Positions 21,457 to 32,550 of a stretch of DNA of 64,000 nucleotides are shown in pieces. The first letter of the stretch is position 1, and the number at the start of each line of letters is the position of its first letter. Location: contig NMRB01002858.1 of NCBI GenBank assembly GCA_002633025.1, positions 13,473 to 77,472 of the forward strand. The letters run 5' to 3'. The notes below the pieces were generated by a model. That model was not told where the DNA came from. It saw only the letters and a list, made by a program, of their open reading frames with translations, and ran no database searches. The position numbers and the translations under genes were made by a program. This DNA comes from Notospermus geniculatus (taxonomy: Eukaryota; Nemertea; Pilidiophora; Heteronemertea; Lineidae).

Positions 21457-22485
21457 TTTCTATTCTAAAATACCTCAAACTAAACATTCATAAAATTTAG
21501 GTTCTGTGCAATTTGATTGCAAAATAGGCCTAACAAGAAATGTTTAAAAAAAAAACATAGGGCGGTGGTGTTTGAATTTCCTGATTGGTTTGCTATTTTG
21601 TTCGGCGGGATTCTAGGACATGACTTGATTGACCAGTTGATCGTGCCATTTAGGCCCACATGATTATGACGATGCGAGGACTTCGAACTGGAAAGACAGC
21701 TGAGACCATTTTGAGAAATCATCAGTCAATATTCAGTACACAAATGTCATAGCCCGCTCCCCACGGAGCATGGCCATGCGTGAGAAACGGGAGGAAATTC
21801 GGAATTGACAAAACCACAAAGGCCCATTTATAAATACCGGTACGCATCCTGGGCTCAGAATGAGGCTAATGCATTATCCATCTGAAACGAGATACCAAGG
21901 TATTTTAGAATTCTAAATTAAACCTTCGAGAAGCTGTAGCGAGACAGACCCTACCACGAGTGGGCTGTACATTCCGGTAGGCCTACTTAAGGTTATGACC
22001 CAATAACTTTAACATGGGAAAAGGGAAGGGCAAACAAAATCAGACACGTCCTGTCCCATTGTACCAACACTGAACAAGGTTGTCCTTTGTACGGCCAAAA
22101 AAGTTCCTTCACCACAGCGAAACCCACAAAATGTATGGGCATGGGGTGCAGGAAATCAATACTAAGTGGACACTTCACTATCCTATTGAAATTTCTTTGC
22201 CAGGGTTGTGCACTTAGTTATCTGAATTAAATTTGGGACGTCCCTTTCCGTCGGTGTCCTCTCTTCACGTACTTCTATGGGTATTATAATCAGCGGCAAG
22301 GGGCATCTGGATAAAAAGAGAGGAAAGGAACCAAGCGAATTTTGCACGGTAGATCATAATGTGATATTCTCGGCCACATGCAAAAGACGGAATAAAATGA
22401 GCAATTATAATTGATATTCAAATCGATATCATCATATCATATCAAATCAATAAAACCAATAATACCAAATCTCCACTGAAAGATA
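21457..22485. other. Intergenic, nothing assigned
   Basis: AT-rich to neutral sequence with no gene, clear TIR or RNA signal that I can support. Confidence 0.5.
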
Positions 22486-22729
22486 ATGCACCACGGGTAT
22501 TTTCGCGGGCCACGAAAATCATTGTTTATTTACATTTTGTTTGTTTGTGTCGAGTCTTTCTTTGTCATGAGTAATTTGTTGACGGCATGTCCCTCTAGAA
22601 AATCTTTTGATATCAAAAAGTACAATTTGATAGGTTATCATTTCCCAAAAGTCCAAAATAACATAATGTAAACATCCGTGTTTACAAACATCGAATGTAA
22701 ACAACGAAGTCATGATATATTATCTTTAA
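22486..22729 (+). repeat. Dispersed 240-bp repeat D, copy 1
   Basis: Shared with 42871-43145 (inverted) and 49395-49609 (direct): words CTTTCTTTGTC, ATGAGTAATTT, CCCTCTAGAAA, AACATAATGTAAACAT and GATATATTATCTTTAAC appear in the same order. Confidence 0.8.
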
Positions 22730-22731
22730 CA

Positions 22732-22876
22732 ATGAGGAACCCGCAGAACTAACGTCACGACGTGGCGCTGCGACCGAAGTTTCTTTTTCTAACGTTATTC
22801 CCATTAATTTCTTGCGTGAAAATAAACCATTTGTGTTGGTCGCCCGACAATAAAACTTGCATCATCGTGTACCAGA
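22732..22876 (+). repeat. Dispersed repeat E, copy 1
   Basis: GGAACCCGCA..ACGTGGCGCTGCGA..GTGAAAATAAACCATTTGTG also occurs at 47949-48108 in a ProRS intron. Confidence 0.75.
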
Positions 22877-23134
22877 TTAAAGGAGCTTGACGTCCAAGTT
22901 GTAAACACTCACTCACTGGTTCTCTATCCACGCGACGCCTGCGGTGCTGCCACCTAATGTCGGTGATATGTACTGACGTGAATATCGTGAGTGAGTTGCA
23001 TCGGACCGGGAACCAGTCTAACGATCACGGGGCGCGACTGGTGCTGCCACCTGCACAAAGGAATAAAACTAGTTTGCCGACCATGTTTGTAAACAAACCA
23101 GCTTGTTTACAACTTCGGCGTCTAACTCCTTTAA
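22877..23134. mobile_element. TTAA-flanked MITE, family GGAGCTTGACG
   Basis: Begins TTAAAGGAGCTTGACGTCC and ends CGGCGTCTAACTCCTTTAA. Contains GGTGCTGCCACCT twice and several inverted words. Its outer TTAAAGGAG matches the other TTAA family, pointing to one transposase. Confidence 0.65.
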
Positions 23135-23195
23135 TTCTCTATAGACCCCTTGACTGTCACGAGCATTTCGCTTTGAAGGTCGCCAGGCCATCTTT

Positions 23196-24201
23196 TCATG
23201 GGGTTGTTGATCCTTCTCGGAAGCGGTGAACAACAGGTATACGTAGATTTCCCCCGCGCCGCTCCCCATACTTTGTTTTAAAACATATGATACTTCTCGA
23301 TGCTTCATAATGAAACTGCCACTGATGAAGTTTACTCAACTTGGGATGTAAAGCTACATCGACAATCATAGATGTTTTCGCCGCCATGTGACCATATTTA
23401 ATGATAGGTCCTTTGATTTTTCGACACGGTGCCATAAAGCTGAATAGTTTGAGTGGTTTAGCAAACGGTGTGGACATAACAAATAGGTTCTCAAGCTTCG
23501 GGTGTCCTATGACATTCCCAAATGTTGAAGAAGGATAGGGATAAGGGAAGTCGTTCAAGTGTCCCTTTCGGTAACCTCCGCTTAGATGATTGTAAGTGCT
23601 AATTTTGAACATTGATCGTTTTGGAGTAAATGTAAAAATGATGTCTTGATTTGAGTAGAAATGACAAAAAATGTATGCTGACCTCTCCCTGGGCACGGTT
23701 TGACAATACAAACGTTTCTTTGCCTTGTTCAAAGACCAAAGCATAAATACTAACGAAGAGACGATCTAAATAACGATGTCGACAGGAAATAAGAACTTTA
23801 TCCCACATATTTATTTCGAAATCTGATTGAGAGTTACATAACATTTTGCATCTGTCACTCGCTGGCAATTCTATTTTTCTAGAAGACTTCCCTGTCACGA
23901 AGTTGTAGAATGTCAGTGAACAGGGTCGGTGATAAATAAATATCAGAAAATCTTCAAAGCACGTGTTGGCGTCCCGAAAAGTTTCTTTTGGGAACATTTG
24001 TGACTGATATTTCACCGAAAACGCGTGATCATTTTTTCGGTAGGCATACACTCGGAACCACACATAGTTGGCACCAAAACCTCTCTGAATAATGTAGTCT
24101 TTACCTTGATGGTATAACAAATTTTGTGATGAGGTTTTCCAAATGACTGACGGAATAAACCTTATTTTCCGAGCAAGAATGTAATTTTTGACAACTAGAT
24201 A
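23196..24201 (-). CDS. Paralogue 2 final exon (frame-broken)
   Basis: One frame is open to about 23670 and another from there to the stop at 23196. Length (1006 nt) is close to the paralogue's 1019 nt, supporting homology along the whole exon. Confidence 0.6.
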
Positions 24202-24312
24202 CTGAAAACGGAAGAGATATTTTCTTTGATTCAGTGGGAGCAAAAATATTGTTTACTTTCATGTATGTTGAGGAAGCTTCTATTTGAATTTCGATAAATG
24301 AACTGCCCATAC

Positions 24313-24551
24313 CTTTCTCTGGTACATGCTGCATCCGATAAGCTTAAATACGTCTTTTTCTTCAATACATGTTCCTATCATCCGATTTAGTTGACAATTA
24401 TAATAGTCTTTCTCTCTGCAAACATTAAACATTTTACAGTTTCCTGTGGTCAAGCAGGAAACAGCACACATCAGAAAACGAGATACGACGAACTGATATA
24501 AATCAGGAGAGGAAAGTGCCTTGCCTGGTATCAAATAATTGAAATATGCAT
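24313..24551 (-). CDS. Paralogue 2 exon 1, PAN/Apple-like module
   Basis: Cys pattern CAVSC..NC..C...YNCQLN..GTC..GC. The acceptor GAAAGCAG at the high-coordinate end is plausible but not certain. Confidence 0.6.
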
Positions 24552-24701
24552 CTGCTTTCATCTTCTGGTTACTCAATCGATGTTCACGTACTAGCTGTTA
24601 TACATGTATCTTGATAATGATAGATGCTACCATCGTGTGACTTGGAGAGACGTGATAGCGAGATGAGGTTTAAACCTATCTATTGACTCTCCCCCAGTTT
24701 G

Positions 24702-25077
24702 GCTGAAAGGGTAAATGTCGTCCTGGGTATATACAAAGATTACCCAGGATCGCAATCTTCACTAGAACAATACCCTGGGTGTAGTTTCGGCAGCCGAACA
24801 TCACCCAGCATCGTAATCTGACACCTGGATCCGAGGTTCTCTTGCCCGTGGTCACGTGACAGCCAGAAGAATGTCATGAACAACTACACTCAACACGTGC
24901 CACAGTGCGAGACCGCGAAATTCCACGGGATTTCTAAATAGGACTCGTATCTAGGCACTGATTGTGGAAGCTGGGTGATGTTCGGCTGCCGAAACTACAC
25001 CCAGGGTATTGTTTTAGGGAAGATTGAGATCCTGGGTAATCTTTGTATATACCCAGGACGACATTTACCCTTTCAGC
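24702..25077. mobile_element. Non-autonomous MULE (MITE) with perfect 9-bp TSD
   Basis: 376 bp with long inverted ends: GCTGAAAGGGTAAATGTCG.. and the complement. CCCAGTTTG is duplicated exactly at 24693-24701 and 25078-25086. The inner core AATGTCGTCCTGGGTATA is identical to the termini of the autonomous MULE at 31104-40777, so it is probably mobilised by that family's transposase. It sits just upstream of paralogue 2. Confidence 0.9.
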
Positions 25078-25086
25078 CCCAGTTTG

Positions 25087-25480
25087 GCAAATGTATTCGC
25101 CAAAAAACAGCTCTTGGCCATAAACAGTGTATAACTGTTGGGGAAAATGGTCACAGTGGTTAGTTTGTTGCGGATTTTTGCCCATTATGCAAAATGTCTT
25201 CAGCGTTCCTTGATGGCTTCATGCGAATACTCAGTGTCCTTAATGTCCAACTCTGTCCTGTGGTTTTTTAAAAAGGAGCAATTTTGAAAGGCGTTCTGTG
25301 GCCCACTGTATGTGGGGTACAGTTGGCAAGTCTTCGGGCAGTTCGGCTAAAAGTTAGTGTTGCATAATTAATCTGTTTTATACATGTATTTAATGTATTG
25401 TATAAATTATATATGTCAGTTTTATACATGTATTTAAGAATGTATTGTATAAATTATACAGGGTGTATAAAAAACGCAAC
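25087..25480. other. Intergenic with TACATGTATT duplication
   Basis: TTTTATACATGTATTTAA..GTATTGTATAAATTATA occurs twice (25376-25408 and 25421-25460). No gene. Confidence 0.5.
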
Positions 25481-25840
25481 AGTTGGATCCAAAGTACAAG
25501 TTTGATGGTCAAAAACTAAGTCTGGCCAAAAACTTAGTTTCTGAAGTCAGAAACATGGTTTCCGCCTTTAATGAACGAACAGCTTTCCATAACTGGGTTT
25601 TTGCAAGCAGAAACTAAGTTTTTGGCCCGAAACTAAGTTTTTGACTTCAGAAACCAACATTTTGGTCCAGAAACTTAGTTTTTGGTGCAGAAACTTAGTT
25701 TTTGCTCCTGTAAACTAAGTTTCTGGATCCAAAGTACTAGTTAGATGTCCAAAAAGTAGGTTTCTGGAGCAGAAACTTAGTTTTTGAAGTCAGAAACCTA
25801 GTTTCTGGAGCCAAAACTAAGTTTCTGAAAAAAAATGAAC
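25481..25840. repeat. Minisatellite of AAACTTAGTTTTTG units
   Basis: About fifteen copies of a 14-18 base unit (AGAAAC(T)TAGTTT(T/C)TG) in direct and inverted forms, because the core AAACTAAGTTT is itself almost palindromic. Confidence 0.8.
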
Positions 25841-26029
25841 AAACGGCTTGCCATATTCGCTGATCGTATTCAAGCGGACCGCCTTGTCTATTTTAACGAC
25901 AAAAGAAAGAAAAAGTTCGGTTCGCCGCCAGCCGTCCGCAGTGGGTGTGTGGGTTTAGGTGTGTGAACTAATTACTTTCTTTCCTTTCAGCTCCCTTGGC
26001 CGTAGGTTCGAATCAAGCTAATAACCATT

Positions 26030-26477
26030 AGGCCATGCGTAATTAATTCTATGTTTCGTGTCCCACCGTCACCTAAAATTGGTGCGCGCGCGCTCCAAAC
26101 ACAACACAAACTACATTTTTAACACAGGCCGAAACACGAATCAATACAGTACATGTCACACAGATCGATATCCTGGGGGGATTTTGAATGGATTTAAGAT
26201 GAAAAATTGAGGAATCCTGACCATGAAACAAGAGCTCTATTTGTTGTAACTTTGTTTTAATCTGTCAACATCCTGGTTTTGTGACCAAGGATAGGAACTA
26301 CAGCTTTCTCAGGAGGTATTTTAAAACTTATTGGGCCTATTTTTTTACCGATAGTTGTGTTGGAAATCTTGAGAATCTCGGAAAATGGACGCGCAATGCA
26401 TTTCTATTAGCAGACAACAGTCAGAAATAGGTGCGCGCGCGGGACGCGAAACATAGAATTAATTACGCACGGCCTTA
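26030..26477. mobile_element. Foldback with termini GGCCATGCGTAATTAATTC
   Basis: Left GGCCATGCGTAATTAATTCT.. pairs with right ..AGAATTAATTACGCACGGCC, followed internally by GTGCGCGCGCG on both sides. About 450 bp, no coding capacity. Confidence 0.7.
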
Positions 26478-26518
26478 CATGTATTTATTTGAAATAATAT
26501 TTGAAATTGTTATAAGTT

Positions 26519-26562
26519 ATAAACGTTATTCTTATCATATAAACGTTATTCTTATCATATAA
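26519..26562. repeat. Two tandem 21-bp units
   Basis: TATAAACGTTATTCTTATCA is repeated head to tail. Confidence 0.8.
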
Positions 26563-27100
26563 CATAACATGTCATCATTTAACTACTAATTTCTTCTCAG
26601 TCTTCCAACAGCAACAAATACACATTTGTTTATTGTCTTCAACCACACTCCCTCTTTCGGATTCGTTTGAAATCAATGAAATTTTTTTCGACTTGGGTGG
26701 TGCCCAATAGTGTGCAACGGATCGTCACTGGTTACGGGGCATGTAAAGAGACCACTGAGTGAAGTACCACAAGTGGCACCCATCCAAAAAGTTCAATATC
26801 CGTTAGGGAGGCAGCCAGAAGGGCATGGCCATCGGTGTCTATACATGCAGTGCTCACTGTACACTGCATATACACATTATTACACAATCCCCATTGTCTT
26901 TACGAGACATTGCACCACCTCAGCTTCGGTGCAATCAAACTCCAAGCCACCACCCTTTCCGACTAGGCCTAATCAAGTAACCTAAAATGCAACAAAATGA
27001 CAATAGCTAGAGACAACGACCAACCAAAATGTTGAATTTATCACTGATCGTCCGGAATCACCGATGAAACTTGCAGTCATTTCCAATAGACTCTATCCCT
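26563..27100. other. Intergenic, no gene
   Basis: An open frame at 26710-26985 shows no domain; nothing else is assigned. Confidence 0.5.
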
Positions 27101-27102
27101 CC

Positions 27103-27296
27103 AAAAGAGTGCAGCACCTGACGTGGTCAGCGTCATGACGTCCCGCACGTCATTTCTGAACGCGTGACATGACTCGAAAAAAATCCAGATCATGATGTCG
27201 TGAAACAATTTGATTTTTTTTTCGTTTCACCGCAAGACATCATGAAATGACGTGCGGGACATCATGACGCGACTCCGTCAGGTGCTGCGCTCTTTT
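27103..27296. mobile_element. Foldback, AAAAGAGTGCAGCACCTGACG ends
   Basis: Left and right ends are inverted copies, and ATGACGTCCCGCACGTCAT pairs with ATGACGTGCGGGACATCAT. Complete hairpin of 194 bp. Confidence 0.75.
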
Positions 27297-27709
27297 AAAG
27301 TGATATCGTCTATTACACAAAACATGGAAGCTGCCTTTAGGTTTCAACAAATTCAGTGGCAAAAGTTGCCGTTTTGGCCGTATGCAGCCTTGCAAAATGG
27401 TTATTACTACGCTTCGTGATGGCAGGCAAGGTGAAATGTCAACAAAGTTTTACACCTCGATTTTGTTAGCTAAATTACAGTGAAATGAGGAACCAAACAC
27501 ATAAGGTTGATTAATGAAAGATGTCAAAAGTTGTTGTCAGTGCAGGGTTATGTGTACATGAATGAACATGATAACACCTGGTGTGATCAGCAGCTTTCAA
27601 CGCAGTTTGCAGACCTGTATCAATAGAAATTTCCTCCCTCTGTTCCTCGAGAATGTACATGCCAAAAAATTGGCAATATTTACTGTGCAGTATGTGGCCC
27701 TTTTCAGTG

Positions 27710-28280
27710 TGGTGATTCAAACACAAAATTATTTTATTCGTACGCGAAGTCGTTGATGCATAACTAAGGGTGCTTGTCGCATTCGCAGTTCATCTGGTAA
27801 ATGAAAGGGGTGACGGGTATCGCAGGCCACTCCGGCCACAATTCATATTTTTAAATTCCATCGCGGATTTCTGGACGGAAGCGATCGAGAACACTCACAT
27901 CCGTCCAAAATTCCTTATCCGTGATTGGTCGATTTTATGTGTATATTAATTCGTGATTTAATGGGGACATAAAACACGAATTTATATGGACATTAAATAA
28001 GTACTGCGATTTTATATCCACATTAAAAACTCAGCTCAGCTGCAATTGGTTGATTTAGTGTGGATATAAATTCTTCACTTAATGTGGATATAAAATCGGA
28101 ATTAATGTGGACATTAAATATGAATTGTGTCCACTCCGGCCTGCGATAGACGGGTGATAACGAAATAAGCTGTCACCCCTTCTATTTGCCAAACAACTGC
28201 AAAAATAGTCAACACGATTAGTTATGCATGAGTAAAATCGCGTACGAATAAAATAATGTTGTGTTTAAATCACCACACTG
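27710..28280. mobile_element. Foldback host with an inserted foldback
   Basis: AACACAAAATTATTTTATTCG..TGATGCATAACTAA (27718-27767) is inverted at about 28215-28265. The element at 27813-28155 sits inside, so this is an older hairpin opened by a younger one. Confidence 0.6.
27813..28155. mobile_element. Foldback element with terminus ACGGGTATCGCAGGCC, copy B
   Basis: Here the right half is intact to GGCCTGCGATAGACGGGT and the left half is largely deleted, the reverse of copy A at 10815-11226. Confidence 0.8.
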
Positions 28281-28542
28281 TTTTTGTGCTGGTGGTAGCC
28301 TGTAATGTGTTACATGTGTCACCGTCATTCTTGGTCGAAGAACAGACACAAGCAAAAGTTGAAACACTTCATTTTGCTGTCTGAACCTTGTGACATGACT
28401 ACTTTGATACAAGTCCACAGCAATTAACAGAGTCGTGTTGCGCAACTACGGACACGTTCGTGGTCTCGGCCTAAAATGGATATTCAATCAATCACTACCG
28501 GATCGGCGTTCGTCCGTCAGCCAACGGGATAATGCATACTAT

Positions 28543-28829
28543 AATAGGGAGGTTTCGCAAGTCTGACGAAACACGAGCGTCTTCGTTGGACCGATAGAGT
28601 TACTTACAAATTTATCTTTCGTTTCCACTTCGTAGCTACGAAGTGGAAATTTAAAAATTCAAGATGCACCATAATTCTCTCGGTCCTACATGATATGCTA
28701 AAAGACGCTCTTCCAGCAGGCGATATTTGTGGTACCAACCATCTCCTGAAATACATTACGTCATGGAAATGAAGTCCAATTTCGTATTTCGTATTTCGTG
28801 TTTCGTCAGATTCGCGAAACCTTACTATT
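28543..28829. mobile_element. Foldback with ATAGGGAGGTTTCGC termini
   Basis: GGTTTCGCAAGTCTGACGAA on the left pairs with TTCGTCAGATTCGCGAAACC on the right; TA-rich borders. It also contains an internal CCACTTCGTAGCTACGAAGTGG palindrome (28625-28646). Confidence 0.75.
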
Positions 28830-29160
28830 GGCCAATACACACGATCAAATTTTTCATCCAATTTTCTGAATACGCTCAATAAAGGCCTACATGCGGGTTT
28901 ATACATTGACGCCCCAATAGATAAAAAAATGGATGAAAAATTGGATCGTGTGTATTGGCCAAAAAGGTGTGATGCGCAACTAAGAAAATTGGATCGTGTG
29001 TATAGGCCTTAATGCCCGCTGTACACGATCAAACGTTTCATCCAATTTTCTGAATCTGCTCAATAATGGTCTACATGCGGGTTTATAATTAAACCCCAAT
29101 ATGCCCGGAGTCGGAATTTCCCAAAAAATGGATAAAAATGATTGTGTACAGCGGGCAAAA
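28830..29160. repeat. Tandem pair of hairpins with GATCGTGTGTATTGGCC
   Basis: GGCCAATACACACGATCAAA..AATTGGATCGTGTGTATTGG forms one hairpin (28830-28960). A diverged second (29010-29157) has GCCCGCTGTACACGATCAAA / GATTGTGTACAGCGGGC. Both share CTACATGCGGGTTTATA. Confidence 0.7.
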
Positions 29161-29416
29161 GTAGCTTAAGCTAAAGGTCATTCAAACGACAGTCGTAAAT
29201 TAACCCGTGGTAAATTACTTGTGGACGACATGTCATCCAGAAGGAGGAGGGAAAAGACGAATTGATGACTCGCTCAGGACATTTGCAAAATCAATGATGA
29301 GATGTAGGCACACGATTTGACATTGAACAAAAGGGATAGCCTTTCCCACAACAGGAATGAAAACTCCCATCATACAGGTGGAATCCTCCTCTCTAATTAA
29401 AACATCGTCTCTCTAA

Positions 29417-29911
29417 AGGCTCGCTTATGTCGCCCTTACGAACAGTCAGAACTAGTTGGCAACTGATAATCGGCGCGTAGTTGGAACTAATCAGTCACAA
29501 CTACTAGGTGACATAAACTCTCGGGCTCAGCAAGTAACCAGTTGCAAACTACAAACATCCAGATCCTGAAAATCGGACGTGTTCAACTTCAGCGACTAGT
29601 TGACAACTGTATTTGCTTATCATACATGTCATAGTCGACATAAGCGCGCCCACAATAGCGAGGAACCGGTATACTGAGAAGACAGCCAATGAAAGTCGCT
29701 TTACATTCCACGTGACCTAACGTGACCACATCACCACATTACTTAAAATCAAAAGAAATCTGTGTCGACATAAGCATTCAAAAGAAGGCGACAAACTAGT
29801 TCCAGGTAGTTGCGACAGATCGGCGTTTTTTTAGTCGGTGGCGACATAAGTTATCAGTTGCAACTTGTTGACGCTATTTCCATCACAGCGTAGGGCGACA
29901 TAAGCGAGGCT
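29417..29911. mobile_element. PIF/Harbinger-like MITE, TAA TSD
   Basis: TIR AGGCTCGCTTATGTCGCCCT and complement; TAA at 29414-29416 and 29912-29914. The interior contains many ACTAGTTG/CAACTAG words and the phrase CGACATAAGC again at about 29638. Confidence 0.75.
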
Positions 29912-30194
29912 TAACTTGCAAACACATATCCACATATATCCAGTTTTCAGACATTCAAATTGATACTCCAATGCTATGATAGTTCTGAACCCACAGGCAA
30001 AACGTTATCATTGGCTTTTGTTATCGATCGTATTGGTGATCTTCATTTATCAACGGAAACTTTTTTGTTTTTAAAATTGTCGCTGCTGTGGTCTTAGCAG
30101 AAAACTCAATGTTTTATGTCTTTCAGTCCTGCCTTTGCAACATTCAGAACTTGTGCAATATATCAGTGGACAAAAAACCTGCCGGACTCCTAAA

Positions 30195-30265
30195 TATATC
30201 TGCCCGTGGGTTCGAGTCCGGTAGAAAGTTATGTCTTTCACCTTAGAAACCTTTTATTGTTTCAT
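30195..30265 (+). repeat. 3' part of a tRNA-derived SINE
   Basis: GTGGGTTCGAGTCCGGTAGAAAG contains a B box; the tail (GTCTTTCACCTTAGAAACC) matches the SINE tail at 30700-30725 and the SINEs in the ProRS introns. Confidence 0.65.
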
Positions 30266-30403
30266 GACCTTTAGTTGTATCTCCTTTATACATGTGACCC
30301 CTTGCATAGCATAAAACTGTTTGCATGCGTTTGGAGATCGGATGACTCGCAGGCTGGGACGCCTCGTTTAAACATGGGCCATTGAACCATCTTTTTTATG
30401 AAG

Positions 30404-30735
30404 ATGGGGATTTGGCCTAGTGGTTAAGGCGTGCTGCCCCAGTTTATACTTCGACGCACGACCATCGCCGGCGACCGACGCGCTATCTTGCGTTCGACGC
30501 TGACCCCCATCGTGCGATTTGGTCGGCGTCCGATCGCGAAGCTGTAATTACATCAGTCATTTCATAACAGGTCGCCGTCGCTAAAGTACGCTGGACTCTG
30601 AATCAAGATTTGGTCGTGCGTCGGACGCCGAAGGGTTTGCGTCGAAGTATAAACTAGGCTTTATGCGAGTGTCTGTGGCTCGAGTCTGGTAGGAAGCTAC
30701 GTATGTCTTTCACCTCAGAAACCTGTTATTATATC
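30404..30735 (+). mobile_element. tRNA-derived SINE split by a foldback
   Basis: A box TGGCCTAGTGG at 30413-30423 and B box GTGGCTCGAGTCTGG at 30674-30688 are separated by a 215-bp insertion. The tail TCTTTCACCTCAGAAACCTG is shared with other copies. Confidence 0.7.
30441..30655. mobile_element. MITE inserted in the SINE
   Basis: TIR AGTTTATACTTCGACGC at 30441-30457 and its complement ending at 30655. Interior is rich in CGACGC/GCGTCG words. No convincing TSD because the host SINE is diverged. Confidence 0.75.
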
Positions 30736-30856
30736 TGCCTGTGGTAGAAGTAGAAGCATGATAAAATGTGAAGGCACTCGGCGTGCTGCATGGGTATGAA
30801 ATCGATGAAAATAAAATATGAAATGAAAAATTTGACAAAATAAATAGAAACCTACA

Positions 30857-31066
30857 TTAAAGGAGCACGGTATTGGATCTCAAATGCATTATTTGACTGC
30901 CGACGTAGAGGGAGCCACCTAACAGCAGTAAGACGAACTAAAAATGCATTACAAAATGTACGCAGTAAATCGGGTCATTCGCCGAAACGTAGCTAGTCCC
31001 TGGGATCGGAGAGTGGCGCGTTGGCACCGGCTATCGAGAAAAAGTGGCAATACCGTGCTCCTTTAA
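30857..31066. mobile_element. TTAA-flanked MITE, family GGAGCACGGTATTG, copy 2
   Basis: Inverted relative to 21132-21322. TTAA at both borders; TIR matches to the base over AAAGGAGCACGGTATTG. Confidence 0.85.
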
Positions 31067-31103
31067 AGATGGGGGTGGGGAAGACGACGTCTATCTTACA
31101 AAG

Positions 31104-31614
31104 GCCGAATCGGTTAATGTCGTCCTGGGTATAACAGAAATATACCCAGGTTCAATGTCGGCCTACAAAACTATACCCTGGGTATAGTTCGATCTACAAA
31201 AGTATACCCAGTACCGTAGTTTTGAGCCTAGGTACGAATTAGGAATGGATGGCCGCCATTTTGTTTCTCGCTTCAACTGAGACGGCAGTTTTGCAATCAA
31301 CATCGCCAAAATACCAGTCAATATCATCAGCTTTTCTGCTCATCGATAGCATGGGTCAACTGTTAACATGTGTCTTAACACAATGGTCCAAACTTATCGC
31401 AAGTTAAGCTTACAATTTCAAAGAAATGAGCAAACGAACAGAGCCGATCTGCGTCATGTTTGTTCGGTGTCGTGCATTCATCTACGTCCGCATCGACATT
31501 ACATCAGCCGTGCTGGGGTGTTCGAAAAACATGGACTATGGATCAATGGACTCTGGACTACTGGACTGAGGAAACCATGGACTGAACAGTCATAAATACC
31601 TCATTGACATACGC
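31104..31614 (+). repeat. Left TIR of the MULE
   Basis: Contains CGTCCTGGGTATA inverted repeats in its outer 110 bp and the block GTGTTCGAAAAACATGGACT..CCATGGACTGAACAGTCATA. A short frame encodes ..GVFEKHGLWINGLWTTGL.., also seen in the right TIR. Confidence 0.85.
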
Positions 31615-31894
31615 CGCCTGGAATGGAAACCTTTTCTCCGACAGGAAGTTAGGAGCTGAGTCTTGAGAGATTGAGAATGCTGTAGGTCGAATCGCCGTTT
31701 GTGTGCTGTCGGCTCACATCGAATGTTTATTTAGCTAATAAACTTCGAATTTTCATGTGACAATGTTTTCGTCTTCTTTATTTCTGTTTGATTCACAAGG
31801 CTTCAGCAGCATAGAATGATCTTGTTGGGCCTAATATCGGAACAACATGTTAGTTCAATTCCTTCCGCCTAGATGGCAGCACTTGCTCATTAAC

Positions 31895-32550
31895 CCTCCT
31901 CTTACTTTGTCTACTACCCAATTTCAACATTTTGTACGATATGTAGCCAAATGCCCGGACAACATACCTCAGATACCCTGGATCTCAAATCCTCATAATT
32001 TAAGGGGACCCCCCTTTGGGTTAGGAACAGAAAATCACTTAGAATCTGTCACAACATCAGAAAGGTCTCTTGGAGGTATCGGATATGTTCACTGTCGACA
32101 CAGCAGTCAGGGGCATTTGGTTGAGTACCATCTGGCATGAAAGCTATCACACCAGGAACATGACAACAAACAAGCTGGAAGAAATATGTGGGGGTCCCTG
32201 GATGCATTGAGGTTTTACTAGAACCATCCGTAGAGGAGGACACTTCTTTAAGGGGACAGGCCGGGCTCTCAAGTATTGGTACCATACTAAACTAATGGTT
32301 TCTCTCCATTATAACATCATTAATAGGAGCAGTCAGCCGCGCTTATTGCTAACAGATGGCAGCACAGTCTTAGCGGACCAAATGTACAGGAAATCTATTA
32401 TGATCGCTGCTCGATCGATAATGACTGGGTCCGCTAGATGCATTGAATTGGGCCCTAGTGACACCTAGTGGTCAACTCGCTGACAGCTCCTATTGTGACA
32501 CCTTTAAGGACCACCTGTCTTACAAGTCTTAATGGTGGGTGTCCTCAATA
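31895..32550 (+). repeat. Direct repeat inside the MULE, copy 1
   Basis: Matches 33002-33505 apart from about 170 extra bases at 32327-32492; ends exactly at the N at 32551. Confidence 0.85.

Larger units (their letters stand above)
23196..24551 (-). pseudogene. Paralogue 2 of the PAN/Apple-like exon + long exon family
   Basis: Exon 1 is 24313-24551 (cysteine-rich module ending MYQRK before GTATGG, phase 0) and exon 2 is 23196-24201 (after CCGTTTTCAG, phase 0). The intron is only 111 bp. Exon 2 begins five residues before an NY pair, exactly as paralogue 1 begins five residues before DY, and closes with an Arg-rich HRF end. One frame change is required near an A6 run at 23666-23671 (T6 on the coding strand), so the copy is a recent pseudogene or carries a homopolymer error. 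No recognised domain in exon 2; extracellular location is inferred from the Cys module. Confidence 0.6.

Noticed and set aside
25481-25840. CRISPR array
   Set aside because: Units are too short, spacers are not of constant length, and the genome is eukaryotic.
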